Below are positions 44,504 through 53,325 of a stretch of DNA of 63,223 bases, piece after piece (the stretch's first letter is position 1; each line of letters starts with the position of its first letter). Source of the stretch: Devosia sp. Root635 (lineage in GTDB: Bacteria; Pseudomonadota; Alphaproteobacteria; Rhizobiales; Devosiaceae). The notes under the pieces were generated by a model that saw only the letters and a list, made by a program, of their open reading frames with translations, was not told the origin of the DNA and made no database searches. A program made the translations under genes and the position numbers. Location: the NCBI RefSeq assembly GCF_001427605.1, contig NZ_LMGZ01000010.1, positions 1 to 63,223 on the forward strand, given 5' to 3'.

Positions 44504-47152
44504 TCATGCCGGGACCAGCCGATAGGTCCATTGGCCAGAGCCCACCTGCCACGAGGCCGCCGCATGGTCCGGGCAGCGCCAGCCGGCGGGCAGGCGCAGG
44601 CTTCCCTTGCTGTTGGGCGGCACAATGATGGTCCAGACGACCTCATCACCTTCAAAGCGCCAATCGCTCGCTACCGTGCCGCGCGTGGTCTGGTACTGGG
44701 CCGACAGGGGCGACAGGCGCGGATCGAACAGGGGCGCCAATCTGATGACGGCGTAACCCGGACCTTCCGGGCTGGCATCGATTCCAGCGATGCGCGACCA
44801 GATCCACTCACCCACCGCGCCATAGGCGTAGTGGTTGAACGAGTTCATGCTGGCGCTCTGGAAGCCCTTTTCGGGGGTCCAGCCATCCCAACGTTCCCAG
44901 ATCGTGGTGGCGCCGTGGCGGATGGAAAATCCCCAGCTCGGATAGGTGTCCTTGAGCAGAAGGTCCATGGCCAGATCGTCTCGGCCAATGGCGGACAGGA
45001 CCGGGCAGAGATGGCGGACGCCGAGGAAACCGGTCTGCAGGTGGCCATCAGCTTGGGTGATGAGTTCTACAAGGCGCTGGGCGGCCGCGGCCTGCGCGGG
45101 GTCATCGATAATGCCGAAATCGAGAGCCAGCAGATAAGCGGTCTGGGTATCGCCAAGCAGGCGTCCGTCAGGAAGAAGGAAGCTGTTGCGGAAGGCGGCG
45201 GCGATGTTGCCCGCGGTTTCGCGGTAGCGTGCGGCATCGGCCGGCCGGCCGAGGACTCTTGCCATTTCTGCCATCAAGTCGCTGACGTGATACCAGTAGG
45301 CGGTGGCAACCAGGGTTCTGTCGGACGCCGCGCCGACGCTCAGCCAGTCGCCATAATTGTTGTAGACGGCGTTGTGGCGCACGAAGTCGGGATTGGCCTC
45401 GCCGATATGCGCCATCCAGCGCTCGAAGGCAGGCCAATAGCGTTCGAGCAGGCCACGGTCGCCATAGCGCAGCCAATGCTGCCAGCCCATGATGATCGGC
45501 GCATCGCCCCAGCCGGGCGCGCCGGGCTGGGCGGTCAGGCGATAGGGATTGAGCGGCTTGGTCGGCGCCACGTCGGGAAAGGCGCCGTCCGGGGATTGGC
45601 CATCCTCGATATCGAGCATCCACTTGGTGAGAAATGCCGATACATCCATGAAATAGCCGGCCGTCTTCCAGAACACCTGCGCGTCGGCGGTCCAGCCATA
45701 GCGCTCGTCGCGCTGCGGGCAGTCGGTGGGCACGGCGAGAAAATTGTCGCGCTGGCTCCAGAAGATGTTGGAAAGCAACTGGTTGACCATGGCATGGCCA
45801 GTTTCGATTGTGCCGGTGACCGGCGTATCGGTCTGGATGGCGATGCCGGTCAGCCCTACATCCTCCGCGCCAATGCCGTCGGGCAGGGCCAGTTCCACAT
45901 AGCGAAAGCCATGGAAGGTGAAGCGCGGCTTGAAGGTCTCTTCGCCGGTGCCGGCGGCAATGAAGATATCGGTGGCGACCGCATGGCGCAGATTGGCCAC
46001 ATACAGTTCCCGCTCACCGTCGAGCATTTCGGCGTGGCGCAGGGTGAAGCGGGCATCCGCAGGCGCGCTGACGGTCAGTTCGACATAGCCGGCAATATTC
46101 TGTCCAAGATCGAATATCGCCGCGCCATTTCGGGCGTGATGGGAAAACTGTCCAGGCAGGCTTGCCACCTCGCGCGCCGGCTGGACCCGCGCTGCGTCGA
46201 GCTGCGGCGCCTGTGGATCGGGCATGAATGCCTCCACCGGCTGCCAGCCCAGTAACGGGCCAGGTCGTTCGCTCCAGCCGGCCAGCTCAAGGCGCGCGTC
46301 ATACATTTCGCCCATCAGGAAGTCGGAATAGCAGATGGGGCCCTGGCGGGTCTGCCAGTCGCCATCGCTGGCCACGATCTCGGTGCGCCCGTCGGCAAAG
46401 TGCAGGTGTAGCTGGCAGAACAGGGCAGGGCGGCCGCCATAGTGATTGCCGGCGCGCCGCTGATTGTGCCCGACGCGCCCCGAGTACCACCCCTCGCCGA
46501 GTATCGCACCCAGCACATTGTCGCCGCCATGTACCAAATCGGTCACGTCGTGGACCTGGTACTCGACCCGGGTATGATAATCCGTCCAGCCGGGCGCCAT
46601 GACGTCGGCGCCAACGCGCCGGCCATTGAGCCAGACCTCGTAGAGCCCGAGCGCAGTAACATAAAGCGTCGCGCGGACCGGCACGTCCTCCGCGCGGAAA
46701 TCCCGGCGCAGGTAATCCGCCGGTCGGGCCTGCCAGCGATTGTCATAAGGGTTGTCGGCCGGCACTTCGCGTCCTGCCGGCAAGACGAAATACCGCGCGA
46801 TCCACTGCGCCCGCCAATCCTCGGCGCCAAGGCCGGTGAAAATGACGGCTGGTGCCGAGGGAGAGGAAGCCTGCCCGGCCTCGTCCCAAACCGTCACCGT
46901 CCAGCTCAGCTCCGCATCGGCCGGTAGGGCGGGGCCGCCATAGGGCACGAGCTGGGAGTCGCCCGATGCGACCACGCCGCTATCCCAGAACCTCTCTCCC
47001 ACCCGATCCCGGACGATGATTCGATAGGCCGTCTGCCGCCGGTCCCGGCCTTCCCCCTCCAGTGCCCAGGATAGCCGGGGTGCAGGCGTGTTCAGCCCGC
47101 GCGCCGTGGCCAGATGCTCGCAGCGCAGGTCGTAGGGTCGCAATGGGGTCAC
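44504..47152 (-). CDS. GH78 alpha-L-rhamnosidase
   Basis: The roughly 882-residue protein has N-terminal beta domains, then an (alpha/alpha)6 barrel. The catalytic regions are 'VPTDCPQRDERYGWTADAQ' (general acid Glu) and 'HGATTIWERWDGWTP' (second acidic residue). There is no signal peptide, so it acts in the cytoplasm on imported rhamnosides. GTG 47152, just after the GntR stop, is preferred; ATG 47191 inside the regulator gene is possible. It follows the GntR gene on the same strand. Confidence 0.93.
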   Translation of the reverse strand: MTPLRPYDLRCEHLATARGLNTPAPRLSWALEGEGRDRRQTAYRIIVRDRVGERFWDSGVVASGDSQLVPYGGPALPADAELSWTVTVWDEAGQASSPSAPAVIFTGLGAEDWRAQWIARYFVLPAGREVPADNPYDNRWQARPADYLRRDFRAEDVPVRATLYVTALGLYEVWLNGRRVGADVMAPGWTDYHTRVEYQVHDVTDLVHGGDNVLGAILGEGWYSGRVGHNQRRAGNHYGGRPALFCQLHLHFADGRTEIVASDGDWQTRQGPICYSDFLMGEMYDARLELAGWSERPGPLLGWQPVEAFMPDPQAPQLDAARVQPAREVASLPGQFSHHARNGAAIFDLGQNIAGYVELTVSAPADARFTLRHAEMLDGERELYVANLRHAVATDIFIAAGTGEETFKPRFTFHGFRYVELALPDGIGAEDVGLTGIAIQTDTPVTGTIETGHAMVNQLLSNIFWSQRDNFLAVPTDCPQRDERYGWTADAQVFWKTAGYFMDVSAFLTKWMLDIEDGQSPDGAFPDVAPTKPLNPYRLTAQPGAPGWGDAPIIMGWQHWLRYGDRGLLERYWPAFERWMAHIGEANPDFVRHNAVYNNYGDWLSVGAASDRTLVATAYWYHVSDLMAEMARVLGRPADAARYRETAGNIAAAFRNSFLLPDGRLLGDTQTAYLLALDFGIIDDPAQAAAAQRLVELITQADGHLQTGFLGVRHLCPVLSAIGRDDLAMDLLLKDTYPSWGFSIRHGATTIWERWDGWTPEKGFQSASMNSFNHYAYGAVGEWIWSRIAGIDASPEGPGYAVIRLAPLFDPRLSPLSAQYQTTRGTVASDWRFEGDEVVWTIIVPPNSKGSLRLPAGWRCPDHAAASWQVGSGQWTYRLVPA

Positions 47153-47162
47153 GATGGGTCTG

Positions 47163-47840
47163 CTAGAGTTCGAGGGCGCGCTCGCGCGCATTCAGCATGT
47201 GCCGGTCCATGGCATCGATGGCGGCATGGGCGTCGCGGCTGCGGATGGCGGCGATGATGGCGAGATGGTCGCCGAAGGCCGCGGGCAGCACGCTGGCCGA
47301 CAGGCTGATGCGATCGAGCTTGATGAGCCGGATGCGAATGGCGTTGACGGCATAGGCCTGGATCAGCAGCTCGTTCTGTGTGCCGGCAATCAGCAGGTTG
47401 TGGAAGCCGTCATCCACCTGCTGGCCGCGCTCGAACAGCTCGGGATTGGGGTTGGTCCGCACCTGATCGCTGATGGCGCGGTGCAGCGCCTCCTGGGTGT
47501 CGAGCACCTCGTCCTCCATGCGGCGCACGGCGGTCAGCACGGCCTCGCGCTCCAGCGCGGCGCGCAACTGGAAGGCCTGCCGGATCATCGGCAGGTCGAT
47601 CTGGGTGATCTGGATGCCGCGCTGCGGCATCACATTGAGCAGGCCTTCGTATTGCAGGCGCGGCAACAGTTCGCGCAATGCACCGATGGAAAGACCGAGC
47701 AGCGCCACCAGCTCGCGCTGTGACACGAATTGTCCCGGCCGCAGCCGCCCGTCAAACAGCGCCTGGCGGAACCGCTCATAGGCGGCCTGCTTCACGTTGC
47801 GCAGTTCGGTCGGTTCGGCTTCAGGCTCTAGTGCGGACAC
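47163..47840 (-). CDS. GntR-family (FCD) transcriptional regulator
   Basis: The 225-residue regulator has a winged helix ('LRPGQFVSQRELVALLGLSIGALRELLPRL') seen in segments, and an FCD effector domain of helices ('IRQAFQLRAALEREAVL', 'FHNLLIAGTQN', 'DHLAIIAAIRSRDAHAA') with typical metal/ligand His. FCD regulators sense organic or sugar acids. It lies between the DapA-family gene and the rhamnosidase gene. A palindrome at 48795-48820 is its likely operator. Confidence 0.92.
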   Translation of the reverse strand: MSALEPEAEPTELRNVKQAAYERFRQALFDGRLRPGQFVSQRELVALLGLSIGALRELLPRLQYEGLLNVMPQRGIQITQIDLPMIRQAFQLRAALEREAVLTAVRRMEDEVLDTQEALHRAISDQVRTNPNPELFERGQQVDDGFHNLLIAGTQNELLIQAYAVNAIRIRLIKLDRISLSASVLPAAFGDHLAIIAAIRSRDAHAAIDAMDRHMLNARERALEL

Positions 47841-47879
47841 GTCCAGGCTCCTCGGGACACGGGCGTCGTTGCGCCGCGG

Positions 47880-48779
47880 TCATGCCGCCACATCAAACCC
47901 GCTTTGGGCGAAAGAAGCCATGAGTTTGGTGCGGCCTTCCCCCACCAGTGGCGTCAATGGCGGCAAGGGGCGGGCATAATTTTCGTCGCCGAGAATTTGC
48001 GCCAGCGCCGCCTTGAGCGCCACCAGCGAACCACCGGCATCGACGGCCAGGATGCGCTGGGTCTGCTTGGCCAGCAGATCGGCATTGTCGGGCGTGTCGT
48101 AAAGCGCACGCAGGTCGCGGGCAAAGACGTTGGGCATGCCGCCGATCATGCCGGCGCCGCCATTGGCCAGTAGCGTCGGCAGCACGCGGTCGTCGCCGGT
48201 GAAGATGGCGAGGGTCTTGAACGTGGATGACAGCATGACGCCGTTGTCGACGTCCCCGGTCGAATCCTTGATGCCGGCAATGCGTGCGCCATGCTTGCCG
48301 ACCAGCGCCTCGACCAATGTGCGGGTGAAGCGGATGCGGCTCAGTTGCGGGATATTGTAGAGCAGCAGGTCGATATCGGTCGCCGCGCGCGTCCGTTCGA
48401 TCAGCGCATCGAACCAGCCGGCGATTCCGGCTTCGCTGGTGCCGTAGTAGAAGGGTGGCAGGACCAAAGCGGCGCGGCAGCCCAGCTCCGCAATGCCGAC
48501 CAGAGTGCGGGCGGCGTCGTCGAGCGTCGGGGTCATGACGGCCGGAATCTGGCGGCTCATATCGGCACCGGCAGCGCGCAGCGCCCTGAGTGAAGCCAGC
48601 TTTTCGGCCGTCGACAGGGAGGCGCCTTCGCCGGTCGTGCCGAAAGTCGAGACATAGGCGCAACCATTGTCCAGGAGGCGCGTGGTATGCGCCGCCAGCC
48701 GGCCGACATCAACCGACAGATCGTCGGCGAAGGGAGTGATCGATGCGGTAATGACGCCTTTCAGCGGGGCTTTGGACAA
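47880..48779 (-). CDS. DapA-family aldolase or lyase
   Basis: The 299-residue (beta/alpha)8 protein has 'STFGTTGEGASLSTAEK', the Tyr in 'DLLLYNIPQLS' and the Schiff-base Lys in 'RIAGIKDSTGDV'. The family includes dihydrodipicolinate synthase, N-acetylneuraminate lyase and 2-keto-3-deoxy sugar-acid aldolases. The setting with a GntR gene and TRAP transporter favours a catabolic keto-acid lyase over lysine synthesis. TTG 48779 is chosen because AGGAGG lies five bases upstream; ATG 48809 would place that site inside the gene. Confidence 0.88.
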   Translation of the reverse strand: MSKAPLKGVITASITPFADDLSVDVGRLAAHTTRLLDNGCAYVSTFGTTGEGASLSTAEKLASLRALRAAGADMSRQIPAVMTPTLDDAARTLVGIAELGCRAALVLPPFYYGTSEAGIAGWFDALIERTRAATDIDLLLYNIPQLSRIRFTRTLVEALVGKHGARIAGIKDSTGDVDNGVMLSSTFKTLAIFTGDDRVLPTLLANGGAGMIGGMPNVFARDLRALYDTPDNADLLAKQTQRILAVDAGGSLVALKAALAQILGDENYARPLPPLTPLVGEGRTKLMASFAQSGFDVAA

Positions 48780-48794
48780 GTCTTCCTCCTCATC

Positions 48795-48820
48795 TGCATA
48801 CTGATACAATCAGTTATGCA
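48795..48820. promoter_or_regulatory. Candidate GntR operator
   Basis: TGCATACTGAT-ACA-ATCAGTTATGCA is a palindrome with one unpaired base. It sits in the 161-bp divergent region between the DapA-family gene and dctP. FCD-type regulators bind short palindromes in such positions. Confidence 0.55.
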
Positions 48821-48940
48821 ATCAAATATCAAATCACTGTTTACATGAGCTGGAAGTTAATGCAAGGTGCGCCGCGTTGCGCTTGGAGGACGCCTGGGGA
48901 GGCTCCGTTGCGCGCTCGTTATTTCCCTGGAGGAGGGATC

Positions 48941-49933
48941 ATGATGCTTATCAAGACCATCGCATTGGCGGCCGTTTCCACGCTCGCTTTGACACTTGCT
49001 GCTGCCGCGCAGGACAAGCTGGAACTCAAATATACCGTGCCGAGCGTCCCGACGGACCTGCATACCCAGGCCATGAAGGTATTCGCCGATAAGCTCGAAG
49101 AGCTGGTTCCCGGCCGCTTCGACATCCAGCTCTACGATTCGGGCTCGCTCTTCGCCCAGGGCGCCGATCTCGATGCGCTGCAGCGCGGCAATGCCGAAAT
49201 GACCTATGTGTCGTTCCAGCTCATCGCCGACGCTATTCCCGAATATGGCCTGCTGACCGCCGGCTACCTGTTCCAGAGCCCGGAGCATTACCGCGCCTTC
49301 TTCGGCAGCGATATCGGTGCCGAGTTCAAGCAGCGCGTGTCCGACGAGATGGGCATCCAGCTGCTCGATACCTGCTATCTCGGCACCCGCCAGATCAACC
49401 TGCGTACCGCCCGCGACGTGCAGACTCCGGACGACCTGGCCGGTGTGAAGCTGCGCATGCCGTCCTCGGATGCGTGGCTGTTCCTGGGTCAGGCGCTCGG
49501 CGCCAATCCGACGCCGCTGCCGTTCGGGGAAGTCTATCTTGGCCTGCAGGCCGGCACGATCGATGGCCAGGACAATCCGCTGCCGTCCGTCGAAGCGGCC
49601 AAGTTCTATGAAGTCACCGAGCAGATCGTATTGACCAGCCACCTGGTCGACGGCATCAACGTGGCCGTCAATAACCAGACCTGGGAACAGCTCAGCGATG
49701 CCGAAAAGGCCGCGATGACCGAGGCCGCCGTGGCCTCCTGCGACTGGAACAACGAAAAGCGCGTGGCCGACGAACAGCGTCTGGTCTCGTTCTTCGAGGA
49801 ACAGGGCCTGACGATCACCACGCCGGACGTGGACGCCTTCCGGACCCACGTGCAGGATTACTACCTCAATTCTGATCGCGCTGCGTCCTGGCCGGAAGGC
49901 TGGATCGAGCAGATCAACGCTTTGGCCAAGTAG
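48941..49933 (+). CDS. TRAP transporter substrate-binding protein (DctP family)
   Basis: The 330-residue periplasmic protein has a signal peptide ending near AAAQD. The TRAP signature is 'CYLGTRQINLRTARDVQTPDDLAGVKLRMP', seen as GTRQI, DLAGVKLRMP and the ligand Arg. 'GEVYLGLQAGTIDGQDNPL' follows. The Arg in LRMP binds a carboxylate, so the ligand is an organic or sugar acid. GGAGGAGGG precedes the ATG. It begins a dctP-dctQ-dctM set. Confidence 0.94.
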   Translation: MMLIKTIALAAVSTLALTLAAAAQDKLELKYTVPSVPTDLHTQAMKVFADKLEELVPGRFDIQLYDSGSLFAQGADLDALQRGNAEMTYVSFQLIADAIPEYGLLTAGYLFQSPEHYRAFFGSDIGAEFKQRVSDEMGIQLLDTCYLGTRQINLRTARDVQTPDDLAGVKLRMPSSDAWLFLGQALGANPTPLPFGEVYLGLQAGTIDGQDNPLPSVEAAKFYEVTEQIVLTSHLVDGINVAVNNQTWEQLSDAEKAAMTEAAVASCDWNNEKRVADEQRLVSFFEEQGLTITTPDVDAFRTHVQDYYLNSDRAASWPEGWIEQINALAK

Positions 49934-49937
49934 GTTC

Positions 49938-50444
49938 ATGTTCGACGATCCCGCGACCACCAGGCTTCCGCCCTGGCTGCGCTACCTCAAGGGGGGCGCC
50001 GATCTCATCGGCGTCCTTCTGTTCACGGTCGCCTTCCTCGGCTTCATCGTGCAGGTCTTTTTCCGCTACGTGGTGAACCGCCCGATCCTGTGGACCGAGG
50101 AGGTCACCATGATCGCCTTCGTCTGGACGGTGTTCTGGGCGGCGGCCTGCATGGTCAATATCCGCGAGCATGTCACTTTCGACGTGGTCTACGAGGTCGT
50201 CTCGCCGCGGATCAAGCGTGTCATGGCGATCGTTTCCATGATCGTGTTGATCATCGCCTTCGTGCTGCTGGTTCCGGCGACCTGGGACTATCTCGAATTC
50301 CTGCTGCGCAAGCGGAGCCCCGTGCTGCGCATCCCGATGACCTGGATTTACGGCTGCTACCTGCTGTTCGTGGTCAATTTCACCATTCAGGCCGCTGTGC
50401 GGCTCTGGCGATTGTTCACCCCCGATTGGGGCAGGCAGATCTAG
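49938..50444 (+). CDS. TRAP transporter small permease (DctQ family)
   Basis: The 168-residue protein has four predicted membrane helices and the family marks 'FRYVVNRPILWTEEVTM' and 'HVTFDVVYEVVSPR'. It partners DctM to form the sodium-driven transporter. It starts 4 bp after dctP. A repeat element separates it from dctM, which is unusual for such tightly packed operons. Confidence 0.92.
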   Translation: MFDDPATTRLPPWLRYLKGGADLIGVLLFTVAFLGFIVQVFFRYVVNRPILWTEEVTMIAFVWTVFWAAACMVNIREHVTFDVVYEVVSPRIKRVMAIVSMIVLIIAFVLLVPATWDYLEFLLRKRSPVLRIPMTWIYGCYLLFVVNFTIQAAVRLWRLFTPDWGRQI

Positions 50445-50544
50445 GCATGTCTCCCGAAAGTGGCCCCGGTTTGGGGACGAAGACATGCGTAAAAAACGCG
50501 CCAAAGCGCTTAGAGCGCATCTGAAAGATCGCGACGCGCTTTAA
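50445..50544. repeat. Rhizobiales-type mosaic intergenic repeat
   Basis: The 100-bp element starts immediately after the dctQ stop. GCATGTCT and AGACATGC form outer arms around a CCCCGGTTTGGGG core, followed by TTAGAGCGCATCTGAAAG and CGCGACGCGCTTTAA. Sequences of this pattern are common between genes in Rhizobiales, by memory. It splits dctQ from dctM. Confidence 0.75.
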
Positions 50545-50561
50545 CGCCAAAAGAGGTTTCC

Positions 50562-51863
50562 ATGCTGGTCGAATATGCCCTTCCCATCATGCTCGTGGTG
50601 CTGGTCGCGACGACAGTCGCCGGCTTGCCCATGGGCATTGCCATGATTGCCTCGAGCGTTCTCTACCTTCTCATCTCGGGCCGCGACGTGGGCCTGGGCG
50701 CCGAAATGGTGCTCAACGGCATTTTCGGCAATTTCGCCGCGCTGGCGGTGCCGCTCTTCATCTTTGCCGCCAACATCATGGATGCCGGCAAGATTTCCGA
50801 CCGCCTGCTGACCTTCTGCCTGGCGCTGGTCGGGCGCATGCCCGGCGGCATGGCGCAGGTCAACATTCTCACCAGCCTGATCTTTTCGGGCATGAGCGGC
50901 TCCGCCATTTCCGATGCGGCGGGTATCGGCAAGGTGGTCAACGACATGATGACGCGGGAAAATCGCTATCCTCCCGGCTATGCCGGCGCGTTGACCGCCG
51001 CCACTGCCGTTGTCGGGCCGATTTTCCCGCCCTCCATTCCGATGGTCTACTACGCTCTGGTGTCCTCGGCCTCCATCGGCGCGCTTTTCCTGGGCGGCGT
51101 GGTGCCGGCTCTGCTGATCGTCGGTTTCCAGATGATCGCCGCCTATTTCACAGCCCGGCGGCGCGGCTTCCCGGTCGAGGACGCCATTCCGTTCCGGCAG
51201 TTTCCACTGATCTTCCTGCGCGCTTTCCCGGCCCTGCTGATGCCGGCCATCCTGCTGGGCGGCATCTATTCCGGCGCCTTCACGCCCACCGAGGCGGCCG
51301 CCGTCTCGGCCTTCTATGCACTCCTGCTGGCGCTGTTCGCCTATCGCAGCCTTGGCTTCAAGAGCTTCGCCGCGGTGGTTTATTCCACGGTCAAGACGAC
51401 CGCCGTGGTCAGCATCGTGCTCTGCGGTGCTTTCGTGTTCAACTATGTGATCGCCATCGAGCGCATCCCGCAGATGGTCTACGAGGTCTTCGCCTACTAC
51501 CAGATGGAGGCCTGGCTGTTCCTGCTGCTGCTGAACATCCTGTTCCTCATCCTGGGCTGCTTTCTCGACGTGTCGACCATCCAGCTGGTCATCGTGCCGC
51601 TGTTCATTCCGACGGCGCTGGCCCTCGGCGTCGATCTCGTCCATCTGGGCGTCGTCCTGGTGCTCAACATGATGATCGGCCTCATCACCCCGCCAATGGG
51701 CATGCTGTTATTCGTCATCAAGGCGGTGAACGGCATCAGCATCAGCGCCATAATCAAGGAACTCTGGCCGCATCTGCTGCTGCTGATGGTGGTCCTGTTC
51801 ATGATCACCTACATACCCGACCTCGTGCTCTGGCTGCCGCGCCAGGCCGGCGCGATGCACTAG
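50562..51863 (+). CDS. TRAP transporter large permease (DctM family)
   Basis: The 433-residue protein has about 12 membrane helices. Marks include 'AVPLFIFAANIMDAGKISDRL', 'SGMSGSAISDAAGIGKV', 'GPIFPPSIPMVYYALVS' and 'GLITPPMGMLLFVIKAV' (listed as short segments). It carries the substrate and sodium sites. The Gly-Ser-Ala loop near SGMSGSA is a family signature. AAGAGG precedes the ATG. Confidence 0.94.
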   Translation: MLVEYALPIMLVVLVATTVAGLPMGIAMIASSVLYLLISGRDVGLGAEMVLNGIFGNFAALAVPLFIFAANIMDAGKISDRLLTFCLALVGRMPGGMAQVNILTSLIFSGMSGSAISDAAGIGKVVNDMMTRENRYPPGYAGALTAATAVVGPIFPPSIPMVYYALVSSASIGALFLGGVVPALLIVGFQMIAAYFTARRRGFPVEDAIPFRQFPLIFLRAFPALLMPAILLGGIYSGAFTPTEAAAVSAFYALLLALFAYRSLGFKSFAAVVYSTVKTTAVVSIVLCGAFVFNYVIAIERIPQMVYEVFAYYQMEAWLFLLLLNILFLILGCFLDVSTIQLVIVPLFIPTALALGVDLVHLGVVLVLNMMIGLITPPMGMLLFVIKAVNGISISAIIKELWPHLLLLMVVLFMITYIPDLVLWLPRQAGAMH

Positions 51864-51916
51864 AATACTGGGCGATATTCAGGTCCTCTGGCGCAATCGT
51901 GCTGTTTCACCGGGTC

Positions 51917-51936
51917 GTTCCCGCGCAAGCGGGAAC
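51917..51936. repeat. Short REP-like palindrome
   Basis: GTTCCCGC-GCAA-GCGGGAAC is a perfect palindrome followed by CTCTGTT. This short element is common in proteobacterial intergenic DNA. It lies in the 195-bp gap after dctM. Confidence 0.6.
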
Positions 51937-52058
51937 CTCTGTTTGCCACAACATTCCGGGGACGTGTTTGATCCGGCTGCCGGGCGGCCGGGTCGCGCGC
52001 CTTTCAGTGTTGCGCAGCGATAGGGTAGGGTTGTCCCGGTGACTCGCGGGGCCAGGAC

Positions 52059-52451
52059 ATGACGACGCCAGCAACTGAAGCCGACGACAGCGCGCCCCTC
52101 GTCGCGTCCTGCCACTGCGGCAGGGTGAAAATAGGTCTGGCGAGCGTCCCGACCGTGGTGGTCGAGTGCAATTGCAGTCTCTGCCGCCGCTATGGCGTGC
52201 TCTGGGTCTACTACGATATAGCCGAACTCACGGGCCTGCCCGAAGCCGGCGCCGACCATGTCTATGCGTGGAACGGCAGGCATGTGGATTTTCATCGCTG
52301 CCGCGATTGCGGCTGCGTCACCCACTGGGCACCGCGATCGGCGGGGCGGCAAACGCGGGGCATCAATGCGCGGCTGCTTCCCCCGGCTGTCGTCGCAGCG
52401 GCCAGGCTGCGGCACAAGGACGGCGCCGGTACGGGCCGGTATCTCGACTAG
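52059..52451 (+). CDS. GFA (CENP-V-like) family zinc protein
   Basis: The 130-residue protein shows the GFA zinc pattern: CxC in 'SCHCGRVKI', CxCxxC in 'ECNCSLCRRYGVLWVYY' and CxxC in 'HRCRDCGCVTHW'. Members are related to glutathione-dependent formaldehyde-activating enzyme; most have no proven substrate. It is monocistronic and convergent with cspA. Confidence 0.9.
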   Translation: MTTPATEADDSAPLVASCHCGRVKIGLASVPTVVVECNCSLCRRYGVLWVYYDIAELTGLPEAGADHVYAWNGRHVDFHRCRDCGCVTHWAPRSAGRQTRGINARLLPPAVVAAARLRHKDGAGTGRYLD

Positions 52452-52640
52452 GACCAGTCGCCGGCCTGCAAATGCCGGCCTTTCCGCGCCTCCACTCCTC
52501 ACCGGCCCCTACGTGCGCGCCAGTCCGGTTCTCGAAAACCGCCATTTTCGGCTCAGCCTCAGACGTTGTCGATTGGTCCTGGCGGCCCCGACAGCGCCGG
52601 TGGACATGACCATGGCGGACGAAATCCCGCCAGACCGCGC

Positions 52641-52673
52641 AAAAAAAAGGCCACCGCGTTTACCGCGGTGGCC
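52641..52673 (-). terminator. Rho-independent terminator of cspA
   Basis: On the minus strand GGCCACCGCGG...CGCGGTGGCC with a short loop is followed by eight T residues. It lies about 45 bp after the cspA stop. Confidence 0.9.
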
Positions 52674-52717
52674 CTTGTGCCAGCGGCGCCGAAGCGCGCT
52701 CGCCGATGTCGCTGAGC

Positions 52718-52930
52718 CTAGAGCAGGGTCAGGTTGGTCGCCGATTCCTTGCCGTCACGGCCGGTCTCGAGCTCATAGGTCACCTTGTCGTTCTCGTAGA
52801 GGCCCTGCAGGCCCGAACGCTGAACGGCGGAGATGTGGACGAAGGCATCCTTGCCGCCATTTTCAGGCGAAATGAAGCCGAAGCCCTTGGTGGTGTTGAA
52901 GAATTTCACGGTGCCGGTGATGAGGGCCAT
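52718..52930 (-). CDS. cspA: Cold-shock domain protein
   Basis: The 70-residue OB-fold protein starts MALITGTVKFFNTTKGFGFI. RNP1 is KGFGFI and RNP2 is DAFVHI. It binds single-stranded RNA and DNA and acts as an RNA chaperone. The start at 52930 has AAAGGAAA upstream. A long, gene-free leader region lies upstream, as is usual for cold-shock genes, and a strong terminator follows. Confidence 0.95.
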   Translation of the reverse strand: MALITGTVKFFNTTKGFGFISPENGGKDAFVHISAVQRSGLQGLYENDKVTYELETGRDGKESATNLTLL

Positions 52931-53325
52931 GATAGTTTCCTTTTGCTCGTACCGAGCGGTTATCCAATGGCAACATGCCAAGGGGACATAACGTTCGCAT
53001 GATCGAGAAGGAAGCCACGGACCGGCGCACCGGCGTCAGGCAGCCGACTTAGGCTGAAAACGTATGGCCTCTATGTGGCACGGAAACCGTCATTCCGCAA
53101 GATGTGTGCCCGTAAGAGTTTGCCGATACTTCCATTTTGCCGTTTCAACCGTACCCGCAAGTACGGGCAAGAGCAACAACAACCTGCCGGGATTGGCCCC
53201 GCCTCCCGCGCGCCGGTGCCCGCCACCACGCGGTCGCAGGAGCCGGACGCGAACACCGGGCCGGCAAACCCGCCACCCAATCATGCCGATAATATCGTCG
53301 GCCGGCGAAAGCGTCCGCCCGCCGA
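52931..53325. other. Gene-free gap between cspA and the lexA operon
   Basis: This 395-bp stretch should hold the cspA promoter and leader on the minus strand and the end of the lexA transcript. A small stem CCGTAC-N6-GTACGG lies near 53150. Several open frames cross it, but none has a ribosome site or recognisable protein. No other structure was seen. Confidence 0.5.
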
